From NCBI GenBank assembly GCA_963989385.1, contig OZ022506.1, forward strand, positions 22,941,903 through 23,005,902: DNA of 64,000 bases, written 5' to 3'. This DNA is from Ctena decussata. Taxonomy: Eukaryota > Mollusca > Bivalvia > Lucinida > Lucinidae. The first letter of the stretch is position 1, and every line of letters begins with the position of its first letter. Below, one piece after another: positions 44,980 to 56,292 of the stretch. The notes beneath the pieces were generated by a model. It saw nothing but the letters and a program-made list of their open reading frames with translations, was not told where the DNA came from and ran no database searches. Both the position numbers and the translations under genes were made by a program.

Positions 44980-45065
44980 CGGTCAGTGTGGTCCAGCGGT
45001 TCAGCTTGTTACTTCAGAATATCAGACTATTAGTCTAAATATCTGATTCAGGAGTTCTAATCCCG
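44980..45065 (+). promoter_or_regulatory. tRNA-like sequence, possible SINE head
   Basis: GTGTGGTCCAGCGGTTCAGC resembles an A box and GGAGTTCTAATCCCG a weak B box, with a hairpin (ATCAGACTATTAGTCTAAATATCTGAT-like, split: ATCAGA...TCTGAT) between. Followed by a T-rich region that could be a tail. Weak. Confidence 0.3.
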
Positions 45066-45639
45066 TATTTCTCTTTCCTTCTTTTGCTGTTTTTATTGTT
45101 TTTGTTGTTGTTTTTTTTGTTCTTGTAACTTCTTTATTTTTTTTTACATTTTAGTTTATTTCATTTTGATTTCTCTACTTCTAATAATGAATTTCCTTCT
45201 TAAAGACACGAAATAATCTGCGATGCAATGCACGGAGGGCCGACTGACATGTGACTGGGTCGAAATATAGTACTATAAAACTAATTATTCCCGGAAGAAA
45301 GAAATGCTACCATTAATTATGGCCAGTAGCAAATTCATATTTGCATGTTAATCATTTTCTTCTTACAGCATATGAAACCAACACTGATTGAAAGTGATTT
45401 CCAATTTCTCACTACCGCTGTGCGTTTAATTCATTTTGCTCACCACAGAGACAGACGACACGAAAATGACAACTTTTATAACACGGTGTGCCTACATAAG
45501 GAATTAGAAAATAATAACAAGAGGGCCATGATGGCGCTGGTTCGCTCACCTGAGTATTTTGTGAAATTAACCTCAGGGACATCCATACGTACCACAGACA
45601 GAGTTTCACAAAGATTCAATGGAAAATGAATTCTTTATA

Positions 45640-46720
45640 ACGTACCTAACGTTTTCTATAAGATTTAACCTAAAGACCGACTTTTTGACCCCACATGACC
45701 AAGTTTCAAACCTGGTATAGATTTCTTGGGTATAAACATTATGACAAAGCTTCACGAATATCGGATCTAAACGTTGCCCTCTAGAGTGTACACAATGTTT
45801 TTCTAAGGTTTGACCTAGTGACCTAGTTTTTAACCCTACATGACCGAGTTGCACCCTGGGTCCAGATTTGTTGGAGATAAACATTTTCACAAAGTCTCAT
45901 GAAGATTGCAACAAAATTGTGTCCTCTAAAGCTTTCTCATGGCTTTTCTAAGAACTGACCTGGTGACCTAGTTCTTGACTTGACATGGCCCAGTTTCAAA
46001 TCAGGTCTAGATTTTATAAAAATAAACATTCTGACAAACTTTCATGTAGATTGGATCATAACTGTGCCCTCTAAAGTATACACAATATTTTTCTAGGATT
46101 TGACCAAGTGACCTCTAGAGTGTACACAATGTTTTTTCTAAGGTTTGACCTAGTGACCTAGTTTTTGACCCTACATGACCGAGTTGCACCCTTGGGTCAG
46201 ATTTGTTGGAGATAAACATTATCACAAAGTCTCATGAAGATTGGAACAAAATTGTGTCCTCTAAAGCTTTCTCATGGCTTTTCTAAGAACTGACCTGGTG
46301 ACCTAGTTCTTGACTTGACATGGCCCAGTTTCAAATCAGGTCTAGATTTCATAAAAATAAACATTCTGACAAACTTTCATGTAGATTGGATCATAACTGT
46401 GCCCTCTAAAGTGTACACAATGTTTTTCTAAGATTTGACCAAGTGACCTAGTTTTTGACACCACATGACTCAGATTCAAACTTGGTCTAGATTTTATAAA
46501 GATAAACATTCTGAAAAAGTTACATGAAGATTGGATTATAACTTTGCCCTCTAGAGTGTGCACACGGTTTTTCTAAGATTTGACCTAGTGACCTAATTTT
46601 TGACCCCACATAACCCAGTTTCTGAGTTGGTCTAGATATCATTTAGATAACTATTCTGACAAAGTTTCATGACGATTGAATCATAACTGTGCCCTCTGTG
46701 TCATTCTAAGATTTATTTAT
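45640..46720 (+). repeat. ~147-bp tandem array with a 334-bp higher-order duplication
   Basis: GACCTAGTGACCTAGTTTTT or a variant recurs about seven times. CTAGAGTGTACACAATG at 45781 and 46115 starts two nearly identical 334-bp blocks, so a segment spanning over two monomers was duplicated recently. Confidence 0.85.
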
Positions 46721-46724
46721 ATTT

Positions 46725-47740
46725 TTAGCTCTGGCGGCCATTTTGTTCAGCGGAGTAGAACCGTTTAGCATTTTTTGTTCAGGGCCATGAGTCAAACATT
46801 TCTGTGATTTTTTTTTTTGAAATCGAGTCATTGGCTTCAGAGGAGATGTCGTTTAATTTTTTTCTCTATTTTTAGCTCTAGTGGCCATATTGTTCAATGG
46901 AGCGAAACCGTTTGAGCAAATTTGGTAGAGGGTCTCCTAAGGAACATTTTTATGAAATTATTTCAAAATCTGCCCAGCAGTTTTGGAGGAGAAGTCATTT
47001 AAAGGTTTTTTTTCTATTTTTAGCTCTGGCAGCCATATTGTTCAGCAGAGCGGAACCATTTGAGCAATTTTGGTAGAGGGTCTCTTAAGAAACATTTCTG
47101 TGAAATTATTTCAAAATCTGCCCAGCAATTTTGGAGGAGAAGTCGTTTATAGGTTTTTGTCTATTTTTAGCTCTTTGGCCATATTGTTCAGTGGAGCAAA
47201 ACCTTTTGAGCAAGTTTGGTAGAGGGTCTCCAAAGAAACATTTCTGTGAAATTATTTAAAATCGGCCCAGCAGTTTTGGAGGAGAAGTCATTCAAAGGTT
47301 TTTTTTCTATTTTTAGCTCTGGTGACCATATTGTTCAGCGGAGCGGAACCGTTTGAGCAATATTGGTAGAGGGTTTCCTAAGAAACATTTCTGTGAAATA
47401 ATTCAAAATCGGCCAAGCGCTTTTGGAGGAGAAGTCGTTTAAATTTTTGTTCTATGTTTAGCTCTTGCGGCCATATTATTCAGCGGAGTGGAACCGTTTG
47501 AGCAATTTTGATAGGGGTCTCCTAAGGAACATTTCTATAAGATTATTTCAAAATCGGCCCAGCAGTTTCGTCGGAGAAGTCGTTTAAAGGTTTTTCTATT
47601 TCTAGCTCTGGCCGCCATATTGTTCAGCGGAGCGGAACCATTGAGCAATTTTGGTAGAGAGTCCCCTTAGGAACATTTCTGTGGAATTATTTCAAAATAT
47701 GTCCAGCAGTTTTGGAGGAGAAGTCGTTTAAAGCAAAAGT
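46725..47740 (+). repeat. ~146-bp tandem array, seven copies
   Basis: TTTTTAGCTCTGGCGGCCAT or variants start units near 46724, 46870, 47018, 47165, 47310, 47455 and 47602. Each contains GTTCAGCGGAGCGGAACCGT and GTTTTGGAGGAGAAGTCGTT. Some TTTTT/AGCTCT spacing differs. Confidence 0.88.
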
Positions 47741-47810
47741 TGACGCCGGACGACGGACAAAGACCGATCACAATACCTCACCTTGAGCACTTCGTGCTCA
47801 GGTGAGCTAA

Positions 47811-49085
47811 TAAAAAAAAACATGTTTTTCTGCAAGAAAATACCGCACGGTGCATTAGCCAAATAGTTGACATCATGGGTGATTAATTATTGTATCAATA
47901 TGGTGATCTATAAACAATTCTTGGTGTAGAGAAGAGGGCAAAATGTAGTATTGAAAACTGCCCAATAAGCCACTAAATAAGCATTGTGAATATAATAATG
48001 GAACGATTTTGATGATGCGTTTAATTAATTACGTTTCTTAACGTTAAATTATTCAACCTTTCCATCATATAATACTATCACTAGGGAAGTGCGCTTTTTA
48101 TTATTGTAAGTATCTTGCACCTTGAACTCACAGGACCAAAAGGTTGGGTGAACACTTTAAGCTATAAATGGTTGTAAGATAAAAAGAGTTCGGCTCCAAG
48201 AGTGAATAGTTGATTAATAATAATACATCACTGTATGTCATGCAGTTGTCAAAAGATGTATCTGTCGCGCTCATTATATAACAGATTTTACTTTACAAAC
48301 AATTATTTATAAGTGAACATAGACTAAGAAACATTGCGAAGGCACCCCCTCAGAAACAAAGTCGTAGAAAGAAACGTGTATGCTATATCCTCGAGTAAAG
48401 GAATGTTTTCTATTTTGGCCTACATGGGAAGCATTTTTCGAGTGTAAGCCTAGCAGAAATGGTATAAATCCTGTTGGAAAATTTGTGTTTATCGACAAGA
48501 TATGCAGTAGCGTTTACTGTTACAATGAACCACTCATTTGTTTTTCCAGTTCTACTTCCTAAAAGAACATTAAGCAGATAGATGTAGTCGGATGTTACTG
48601 AATTTGCCAATGACGGCGTTAACAGTTTCATAAGCGGAAATTTAGTCATTCATTGCAGAACAAATCGCTGTGATTTTAGATTGCCGGTATACAGAGTAGA
48701 TGATCACGTTCAACGATCTGCTTCGGTCACTTTTTTCACAACTTCTTTTTTTTCAAATAAAATACAGAGCAAAGAATGCAAACCGTTCTTGTAAGTACTT
48801 TAAACTGGAATTATTGTCCAATCAACGTTTACAAGTGTTCATGTTTAAACTTTCCGCAGCTTCGGCTCAACAACAGCATTCCAGAGATCTAGAATGGCAA
48901 AGCCTACTTTTGGTTTCGGATAGTGGGGAACGTTTAAATACAAAAACTATAAAACCCATGATGACATCGCGAATACCATCTAAAAGTACCCATGATCATA
49001 CATTCTCTTCGCTTCATTTTTAAATAGTGCATACAGAAACAAAGAATTTATTGAGTAAAGCGTGAAGAATTTCCGGGGTTTCTCG
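47811..49085. other. No gene recognised
   Basis: AT-rich. ORFs at 48410-48649 (minus, 79 codons) and 48700-49023 (plus, 107 codons) have no motif I recognise, and their composition is compatible with chance. Confidence 0.4.
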
Positions 49086-49092
49086 TTTGCCA

Positions 49093-49167
49093 GGCCGCGT
49101 AGCGCAGTCAGTAGCGCGCCTGACTCAAGAGCCAGATGTCCCGGGTTCGATACCCGGTCCGGGCACA
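49093..49167 (+). pseudogene. tRNA-like sequence (tRNA pseudogene or SINE head)
   Basis: A strong A box (TAGCGCAGTCAGTAGCGCG) with a pairing D stem GCGC/GCGC, and a strong B box in a perfect T arm (CCGGG-TTCGATA-CCCGG). The loop CTCAAGA would place CAA as anticodon, but the anticodon stem has mismatches and the acceptor stem does not pair. D and T arms resemble elongator tRNA-Met. Probably a decayed tRNA or a retroposon head, not a working tRNA. No intron or 3' T-run was recognised. Confidence 0.6.
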
Positions 49168-49479
49168 TACTTTCGTTTCTCCTTCCGCTGCTTCAAGAAG
49201 TGCAGTTGTCAGTTACTAGCGAAATTATGTGCTCTTATTACTGATTAACCGCTTAGGAGGTCTAAGCCTGTCCAGGAATAGTGTGGTTAGGGTAACTGAC
49301 CGTCCCAACATGACCATAGCTGTTTATTGTGGACGTTAAAAAAATGAAACATCAACGGCCTCGTTTAAACTAACGTAAGAAAATAACACAAGAAAACACG
49401 TGATCATCCATCTTGTGTACAGGCGCGCTTATTAAAATTAAGACAACAGTGAACTGTGCAAGTAAATGTGTAAGTAGAA

Positions 49480-50130
49480 ACATTCTCAGGAACTGACACA
49501 ATTCTAGATCCCACTAAAGACGACAACAAAAAGTCATCACCAAAGGATTCACCAGCGGCAGCCAGATTAACAATCAATTCCTATGTAAGTGTTCACCGGG
49601 CTAGCCTAACATCGCACACAAATATCGATAGCAGATTTAGCAACAAACAACGGATAAAACAACCAAGACGAACCAAAACAGAAGTGCCGCCTTAGGACGG
49701 CCAGCAATGAAATAACTGGAGAGGGTGGGGCGTGTGTGTGTGTGTGGGGGGGGGGGGGAGTTCTTTACAAGTATGATGTCAACCAGCACTCGCCCTTGGT
49801 TCTACTTTGGTTCATAAGACACCTAGTTGTTCGGTTCGGGTGCAAGATGCCTAGCTCATAAGTGTTATATCTCAGAAACATAGAAATCAAACTTAAAACT
49901 AAGATAAAACAAACAGAAATAACAATACTGACATTAGGGAGCAGAAGAAACCTACCAATTAAACCAGGCTGGGCCTGACCAAAGACGTCTAGGCCCGGAT
50001 GTCAGGCGCCAATCGCCTGTCTTACTATTATGTTAGGTTTAGGTTGGTGCCCGAATAATGTCTGAGGCTCGACCCACCATCGAGCAATCGAGGAGGTAAG
50101 CAAAGCTGTCAACCTTGAATAGGTTAATCA
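49480..50130 (-). repeat. Interspersed repeat family C, copy 3 (reversed)
   Basis: Starts TTCTCAGGAACTGACACAAT (the family 3' end) and finishes GTCAACCTTGAATAGGTTAA (the family 5' end). Between them GACGGCCAGCAATG, AGATAAAACAAACAG and TCGACCCACCATCGAGCAAT match copy 2 in reverse. A GT/G run (49731-49759) interrupts it. Confidence 0.8.
49731..49759 (+). repeat. (GT)n-G13 low-complexity run
   Basis: CGTGTGTGTGTGTG followed by about thirteen G residues, inside family C copy 3. Confidence 0.93.
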
Positions 50131-50379
50131 CCTTTTCTTCCTAGTTTTATTTGCCTTTTTATTGCACAGTTATCTCATATTTTTGTTTTAGCTCTCTTGT
50201 TTGATAAGCTCAGTAGGGCTTTTGGAAGAAGACAAGGTTAAAGGCGATTTTCAGAACTTGATTTGTTATTTTTTTCCGCATCTAAAAGCTTCTTGTGTCC
50301 CCCCAATATGTGTTTTAGGACTGATACTAAAAGCATGCAAGGCCATGGTTTTGGTATAAACGTATAAACAGAAAAATCA

Positions 50380-50640
50380 ACATTGATAACATGCTTGAAT
50401 ATATTTCCGGTTGTGAGGGTCGTTCAAACAGTCATTGCCACCAATTACGCAAAAATACGCTACGGCTGTGGAAAGGATGCAAAGTGCCTAAGTCGCAAAA
50501 GGGACATGTCTCCCCGACGACATGCCAAGCAGAAGGACCATATAAAATATATGTAAAACCTCAAACTCATAGGATAAGCGTAGCTACCGACAGGTGTAAC
50601 AGACGAACGGACGAACACACGGACAGGCCGAAATTATAAT
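50380..50640 (+). repeat. Fragment of an interspersed element with degenerate GACGGAC tail
   Basis: Ends ACAGACGAACGGACGAACAC then GGACAGGCC and TATAATGCCCCC. The degenerate ACGG-type microsatellite recalls the pearl-like tails, but the AGGTGAGC arm is absent. The ORF 50391-50639 runs through it and is rejected. Confidence 0.45.
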
Positions 50641-50749
50641 GCCCCCTCAACTATTCCAAAGCTACTCCTCCCCTTTCTCTACCCACCCTTCTAGTTTCTT
50701 AAACTAGTAAGTATTATTAGAATAAATTTGGTTGCTAAATTTGCATATT

Positions 50750-50817
50750 ATTTTACGGAATAAAACGCATTGGTTACCTAATGTTATACATAATCAATGC
50801 GATTTATTCCGTAAAAT
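50750..50817. repeat. Inverted repeat (ATTTTACGGAATAAAACGCATTG)
   Basis: Arms ATTTTACGGAATAAAACGCA and complement TGCGATTTATTCCGTAAAAT, loop ~22 bases. Confidence 0.85.
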
Positions 50818-51059
50818 GTCTCTGTTTCATTCCGTTCCGTTCCGCAAAATACCAATAGCATGTTTTATGTGCTTAATGTTATTATGTTTTGTATAGGTTA
50901 CTTTATTGCTACCTAACTGGGCAAACGCTGTTCATATTGCCATCCGCTTATGTTCTCTTACCTTTTGTGCTGTTACTTTCTGTATTATTTTCCGTTTGGG
51001 GTGGTGAGTGGACTGTGGAATTTCATTGTTATTTCAATTCTCGTAACGATGTTCCTCCC

Positions 51060-51590
51060 GCACATCAGTGGAAGGTATCCATGGCCGCAGTATGGGGCGT
51101 TCGTTCTTGTCATCGTCGATAAAAAGGGCAGCAATCAATTCGGCTCTCCGTCCGTGAACACCACCCTGGTAGCAGACAACACCTGGCTCTTCTTCCCGGA
51201 ACACCCCATTTTAGGGTCCCAGTGTTGGTTAATTTCCGATATCAAGTGGCTGGCTTGCCACGTCGCAATGCCCGGCGCTCTTGGTCGGCGTCGAGGTGTT
51301 CACCGTCCGTTTTCCGCAAGAGCATTGTACCAGTATATGCGGGGGTGGTTGGGTTGTGCGAAGGTGCTGCGTGAAACTTCCAGTGCCGGGGAGTCCTGCT
51401 TATTTGAATAGTAGTAGGGCAAGAGCTTATTGTGCTTGCAGTAGGTGCGGGTGTGTGTGTTTTCTCTCGTCTATCTTTTCTCTCTTCTTTCTCCCTCTTT
51501 TTGGGAGACGGCCCGATATAAACTGAAATACTGTCTCAAAGGGCCGCTAATTCCCAACCAACCAACCAACCAACCAACTTACCAACCAGT
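51060..51590 (+). mobile_element. Retroposon 3' part with hairpin tail and (AACC)n
   Basis: GC-richer than its surroundings, ending GGGAGACGGCCCGATATAAA, CTGAAATACTGTCTC and AAAGGGCCGC, then (AACC)n at 51553-51590. The same tail without the body is at 59770-59867. CGATAT-ACTGAAATACTGT is also shared with the SINE at 3528. An ORF of 153 codons (50950-51411) crosses the element and has no recognised domain. A simple-repeat tail after a conserved hairpin fits a SINE or LINE end. Confidence 0.6.
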
Positions 51591-53209
51591 TCATGCCGGC
51601 TATCCATCCATCGGGTTTAACGTTACAAGACAACGAAGGCACGAGGAGCAATGCCTACCAGTTCATGATAATTGCATCGCCTTTGTATAGTAATTTAAAT
51701 GCGCCACTGATCTAGAATAGAAATGCCCTCTATGAACGAATATCTCTGCAATCGCGTGACACAATCTTTAGTCATTAGAATTAAAGACCATTGTCTTGAT
51801 TAGTCCTACATTACGAAGTTTAATGTTCCTATCTCGACTGTGGGTTTGGTTTGCCATGTCAAGATAGTAGTAAAAGTCATTTATTTTCTGAACTACCTAT
51901 TTCTTGGATTACAAGACAAATGGTTTTCCCTTTGCAAACTAAAATAATCTAGGTCCGTCTTATAAGACAGATCTAGATCTTTGGGAATGTTTTGAAAGGG
52001 AAAACCCCAAAATAGAATTTCATAAGACTGATTAAGATATTTGGGCTTATATCACTGAATGAAAATCCGTCTTATAGCCAGATAGATACGTTATTTATAT
52101 GTCAGTTTCAAATCTCTGGCCATGTCCTCTACTGTTACATTTTTTAAAGATTTTTTACTGTTGTGAAGTATATCATTACCTTTTTCATGGGCGTCTGTAA
52201 GATAGCAATTTCCAGTACCTTTTTTCATTCTCCGAAAAGACCTCTAATCGAATAATTGCCATATTCCTGCACGCGTTGACTTATGTTACTCATATACAAA
52301 CCATTTGTCCAAAACAACTGGTCATTTAAAGAAACAAGCTCATCAGTATCATTACCCAGTGCGGCAAGTACAGCAATAAAATTAGCAAACTTGAGTCTAA
52401 TAGTCTAATTTGTTACAGGATACGTTTCCTTTCTTGCCTTACCACGCTAAAAACAACAGACAAATAGTTTCCGCCTTTACTGATGGGCTCAGCGCCCCCG
52501 CAGTACTGTCAATTGGACTGAGAAACCACAGAAATTCCTAAACTGTGTTGTTTGACAGCATCCGCTCAAGTAGTTCTACGGATGGCATTTACTGGGAGGC
52601 GTCTTAATACAAACCTGCTCAACAGCTGTCAGTCTTAAATGAAGCATTGATATAGTTTTCTGTTTCTGTTGAAAGTAATAAATGGCTTCACATAATAACC
52701 AGTTTATGTTACAGTTTGGAAGGTTGCAAAACGTTGCCATTCGTTTTGGTCCACCTTTTTCGGAATAATCTTTACTGCAAGATAGTTTAAAGGTGTATGG
52801 GTACAGCTCCATGTTTTTTTCAGCCATTGTTTTGAAAAAGAGCAACTTTTGAGACTTCATGTTCGCTTCCTCAGACAATGTAACCCTCCTAAAAAGGGTA
52901 TCCCCTCCCCCCCCCCCTTTAAAAAAATTTGCCCCGGGATATTAAATTTAATGTGTTTGGCTATACAATCAGGAGAAGCAATTCTGCCATATTTAATTTA
53001 TCCTTCCTTGTTAAAGGGGCTTAACTCTTAAGGAGAGAAACTACATATGCTTCCCTGGGAGCATTTCTTTTTCCTTTACAAGTAGACTCCCTTTGGGAAG
53101 GGGCTCGTCAATCAGTGAAACAACCAGACAGTTACAAAAAAGTCTTTCCTTTTGTAAAATGGCGGAGACATGGCGGTGTTTCCTTACACGTAAACGCACA
53201 TCCCAATTT
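51591..53209. other. No gene recognised
   Basis: AT-rich. The ORF at 52576-52878 (minus, 100 codons) is Lys/Cys-containing without recognised motifs. A C run lies at 52907-52917. Confidence 0.45.
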
Positions 53210-53451
53210 GAGCCGTGACAAGCCAAAATCAACAAAGTTGCATGTGCGCCAAACAAAGACTCAGGTCAGCCTAGACACCCGCCCAGACTGTTAAGAGTCT
53301 TCGCTATACGTAGGGAGGTAGCTTAGATCCTTAGCTACCCCATTAAGCGCATAGCAAAGACTAATCAGACTGGGTCGATGCCCAGGCCAATCTGAGTCTT
53401 TGCTGGGCTGGGTGTGCATGCCACTTTGTTGGTCTTCTTGTGTCGCGGCTC
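53210..53451 (+). mobile_element. Palindromic MITE, family B, copy 8 (old)
   Basis: Ends GAGCCGTGACAAGCC and TTGTGTCGCGGCTC. The arms retain CAGGTCAGCCTAGACACCC and GGTAGCTTAGATCC at the centre, but mismatches are much more frequent than in the other copies. Confidence 0.88.
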
Positions 53452-56280
53452 AACCGGGCTATTCTGTTTCGCATAAACGAGTGGGCGTGTGTAGTTAAGC
53501 CAAGAAAAATAATTCACAAAACAGTTACCTGTCTGTCAAATGGCGTGACAAACACTGTCTTATTTAGTCTGGCAGTTTAAAGGCTTTTAGCCACTATCAT
53601 TAGTAAGTCTCTATTGAAGAAAATGGGCAATTGTTTGTCGAGCTCATCGGATTCGAAAACACCCTACATAGATTCTCAACTGGGACCATTTTACAGAAAA
53701 TAAGCAAATGTAGAGAAAATAAATATGACCTCTTTTTTCTGGAAAAACAGAGGCTTATGCTTATATTTATTTTTACAATACATATATACATGTCAGCCCC
53801 ACATGGTAATTTGTGTCTGACAGAGGAGGCATATTTATTTCCCTTCATTTGCTTTTTTTCTGTAAAATGGTCTAGTACTTAGAGTCTTAAGTATTGAACG
53901 CCCATGCTGTCATTAATTGTTCGGTGCACGACATTTGTTTGTAAAAAGTGCATTACTCCTCAGATTTAAACGAAACTTTCTTTTCTAGACCATTAATTAG
54001 GACATTGACTACTTCTTGCACGCTGTGGGCGTGTATGAACATTAAACACAAACAAAGTTAAGAAAAACGTAATTTGAGCCATATCATAAGCTTTCTAGAG
54101 ACTTTCTAGATATTCGTCATACCCATTTATGATGGTCAGTCATAACTCTTCCGCATTTAAGTTCTATTAGTAATACTGCTGACCGTATTTAGTACGACCT
54201 GTTTGCGCTAAACGACGATATTTTGACCAGTCCGTAATTATTATTTTTGCACAACCATTTTAAATTTCATATCAGGTTATTAAGGAGATTGTCCCCAAAA
54301 CACAAATTTTGGTGTACATTTGCTTCTTGTTTTGTCCAAGAAAAATATGACTTTTCTGTGTATTGCATGGAAATCATCATATTCAAGAGCAACTATAATG
54401 CTTGTTCTAATGTATTTGCACTCACCGAGCAAGCGAACAGCATTGAATCAAGCTTGATCCAACGTCATGTTGATTCAAAGTTGAATTAAGATTGATTCAA
54501 CCGGGTTCTGGTCAGAAAAGTATAGAGGGGTTGTTGTTTCTTATCACCACCTTGTTATCCTCCGCTATCACACTATATTGAATCAACATTTTGTTTTTTT
54601 CCATCTCACTTCATCCTTTGACCCTGTGGTGTCATTGTCTGGTAAAATTTTTACCATACCTTCATTTCATTAGCAATCCCTTAGATGCGTAATGGATAGA
54701 CTGCCAATGCGCCTTATAGTATATGAGAACAATAAAGATTCCTATCAGCTTGCACATCCGTACAGACTGTAATTTATCGGCTAAGACGGTATATCTCTAT
54801 CTCTAGAATGACCCTGAATATCGAAATCAGTCTAATGAGATTCTGCTTTGAAATGTTTGTTTTTGCTTCGAAAAAAAAATCCCAAAACATCTACCATCAG
54901 CAAGGCGTTCAATAATATTAGATATCGGTAAAACAAAATATGCACCATTTTTCACCCAAGAAATCAGACATTATGTGCAAATGACTTCACTAATTGTCAT
55001 AATTTACATTACATAACTGTCAATATACATTGAATGCCATGCTATATATGTCCATACGTAAATGGATTTATAAATCACTTGTGACTTGAAATGAATATTG
55101 GCACAAAGTTGTCAGAATATATTGAACATCCTTCGCAAGACATACTACATACTACCTTGCGAACAAATTCAAATTTGTAAGCATTTCTTTGCTGATGGTT
55201 ATGGACTTACTTTAGCAGGACTTCTAGAGTACATATGCCTACAATAGTAGGTGACCATGTTTTCCAATATGTATATAATTGTTACATTAATGTTTCCAGT
55301 CTGTGATAAAAGCATCTAGTACTTTTTGTGGCTTCTCCTTTTAGCAAAGCTAGAAAGCACTAGAGAAAGCACGGCTTAAATGATTTGTATAAAATTTGGA
55401 TTTGTACGCAAAGTTCAGAATGTCCTGGTTGAGATGTCTACTAAAGTTTATAGATTATTGAAAATGTTTAATTTTGACATTAGGGTAAGTGGGCATGCGA
55501 TTTCAGGTGTAGCAACTCTTTATTTTCATTTTGACCGCCCTCTTCAGTAACATAAATAAATAACTGCTGTAGGACCAAACTCTAAGATACCTCCCACCCT
55601 GGGAGGGTTTCATCGTCTAGGAAAGCAAACAGAAAATCACAAAAAGTTAAAAAGTTGTATGCTGTTGCACAAATGGCCAAATGGCAGAAAACAAAGCGGT
55701 AATCGTGTACCCATTCCATGTACCATAAAGCGCCAGAAAATGAAAATATATAGCTGAATCTGCAAACAGCGCAGATAAAGATGAGGCGGCTTATAATAAG
55801 CCGCCTCAGCTTGATCTACATTTTTGCCTCTATTTTTTGAATTCTTAATATAACTGTAGTTAAAATGCGGAGTTTTTTTTTTAATTTTTGCACACATGAA
55901 TTTTGTCGTCTGCTATTTGGCGCTTTAAAAGCTATTGGTCACATATTTTTCTCTCGAGCAGCTCTTTGTAAATTTTGCCTTTCCCAGGTGACCTAATTTA
56001 TGGTTATGTACATTTATGGCATCGTGTAAGCATTTGACATACATGAATGCAATATACTAATGACATGGTAGACCAGCTTATAAACATCTAGTCATATTTC
56101 TGACATTTTATACGTAATATAGACAAAACAAAACAGTCAACGGAATCTATTCTATACATCAGTGATAATTCGTTTTCTTTCTTTCTTTCTTTCTGCCACG
56201 CTTCTACTAAAAGTAGTTATGCGAATGATGATAATATAGTATAACAAAAAATGAAGTAGAGAGAAATTAAAAACCGATCA
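53452..56280. other. No gene recognised; one perfect hairpin
   Basis: AT-rich throughout. Contains a perfect hairpin GAGGCGGCTTA-TAA-TAAGCCGCCTC at 55783-55807, GATTCAA clusters at 54440-54505, and (TTTC)5 at 56174-56194. Overlapping opposite-strand ORFs at 53600-53882 are low-complexity in part. Confidence 0.45.
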
Positions 56281-56292
56281 TTACAGATATAG

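Larger units (their letters stand above)
45516..47810 (+). mobile_element. Pearl-like (Helentron-associated) element 2, two unrelated core arrays
   Basis: Head AACAAGAGGGCCATGATGGC with GCTCACCTGAG. First core array of ~147-bp units (45640-46720), second of ~146-bp units (46725-47740), then a GACGCCGGACGACGGAC stretch. The tail GAGCACTTCGTGCTCAGGTG-AGCTAA has a hairpin just before AGGTGAGCTAA. The terminal CTAA after a hairpin is compatible with a Helitron-type CTRR end. Ends match element 1, while the cores share no similarity with it. Confidence 0.82.

Noticed and set aside
37424..47810. CRISPR-like array in the regular 444-bp and 147-bp repeats
   Set aside because: Units are contiguous monomers without short repeats and unique spacers, in an animal-type genome; these are tandem cores of mobile elements.
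7700..51060. Common repeat linking TTGGTGTCG-type sequence at 7728, 25040 and 50990
   Set aside because: Similarity is short and in T/G-rich sequence; could be chance.
50950..51411. 153-codon plus-strand ORF
   Set aside because: It lies in a GC-rich retroposon-like repeat with three overlapping open frames and a retroposon tail; no domain recognised.
31690..53180. Shared repeat between 31690-31765 and 53055-53180
   Set aside because: Only about 26 bases (CCTTTTGTAAAATGGCGG type) are similar; too short to call a family.
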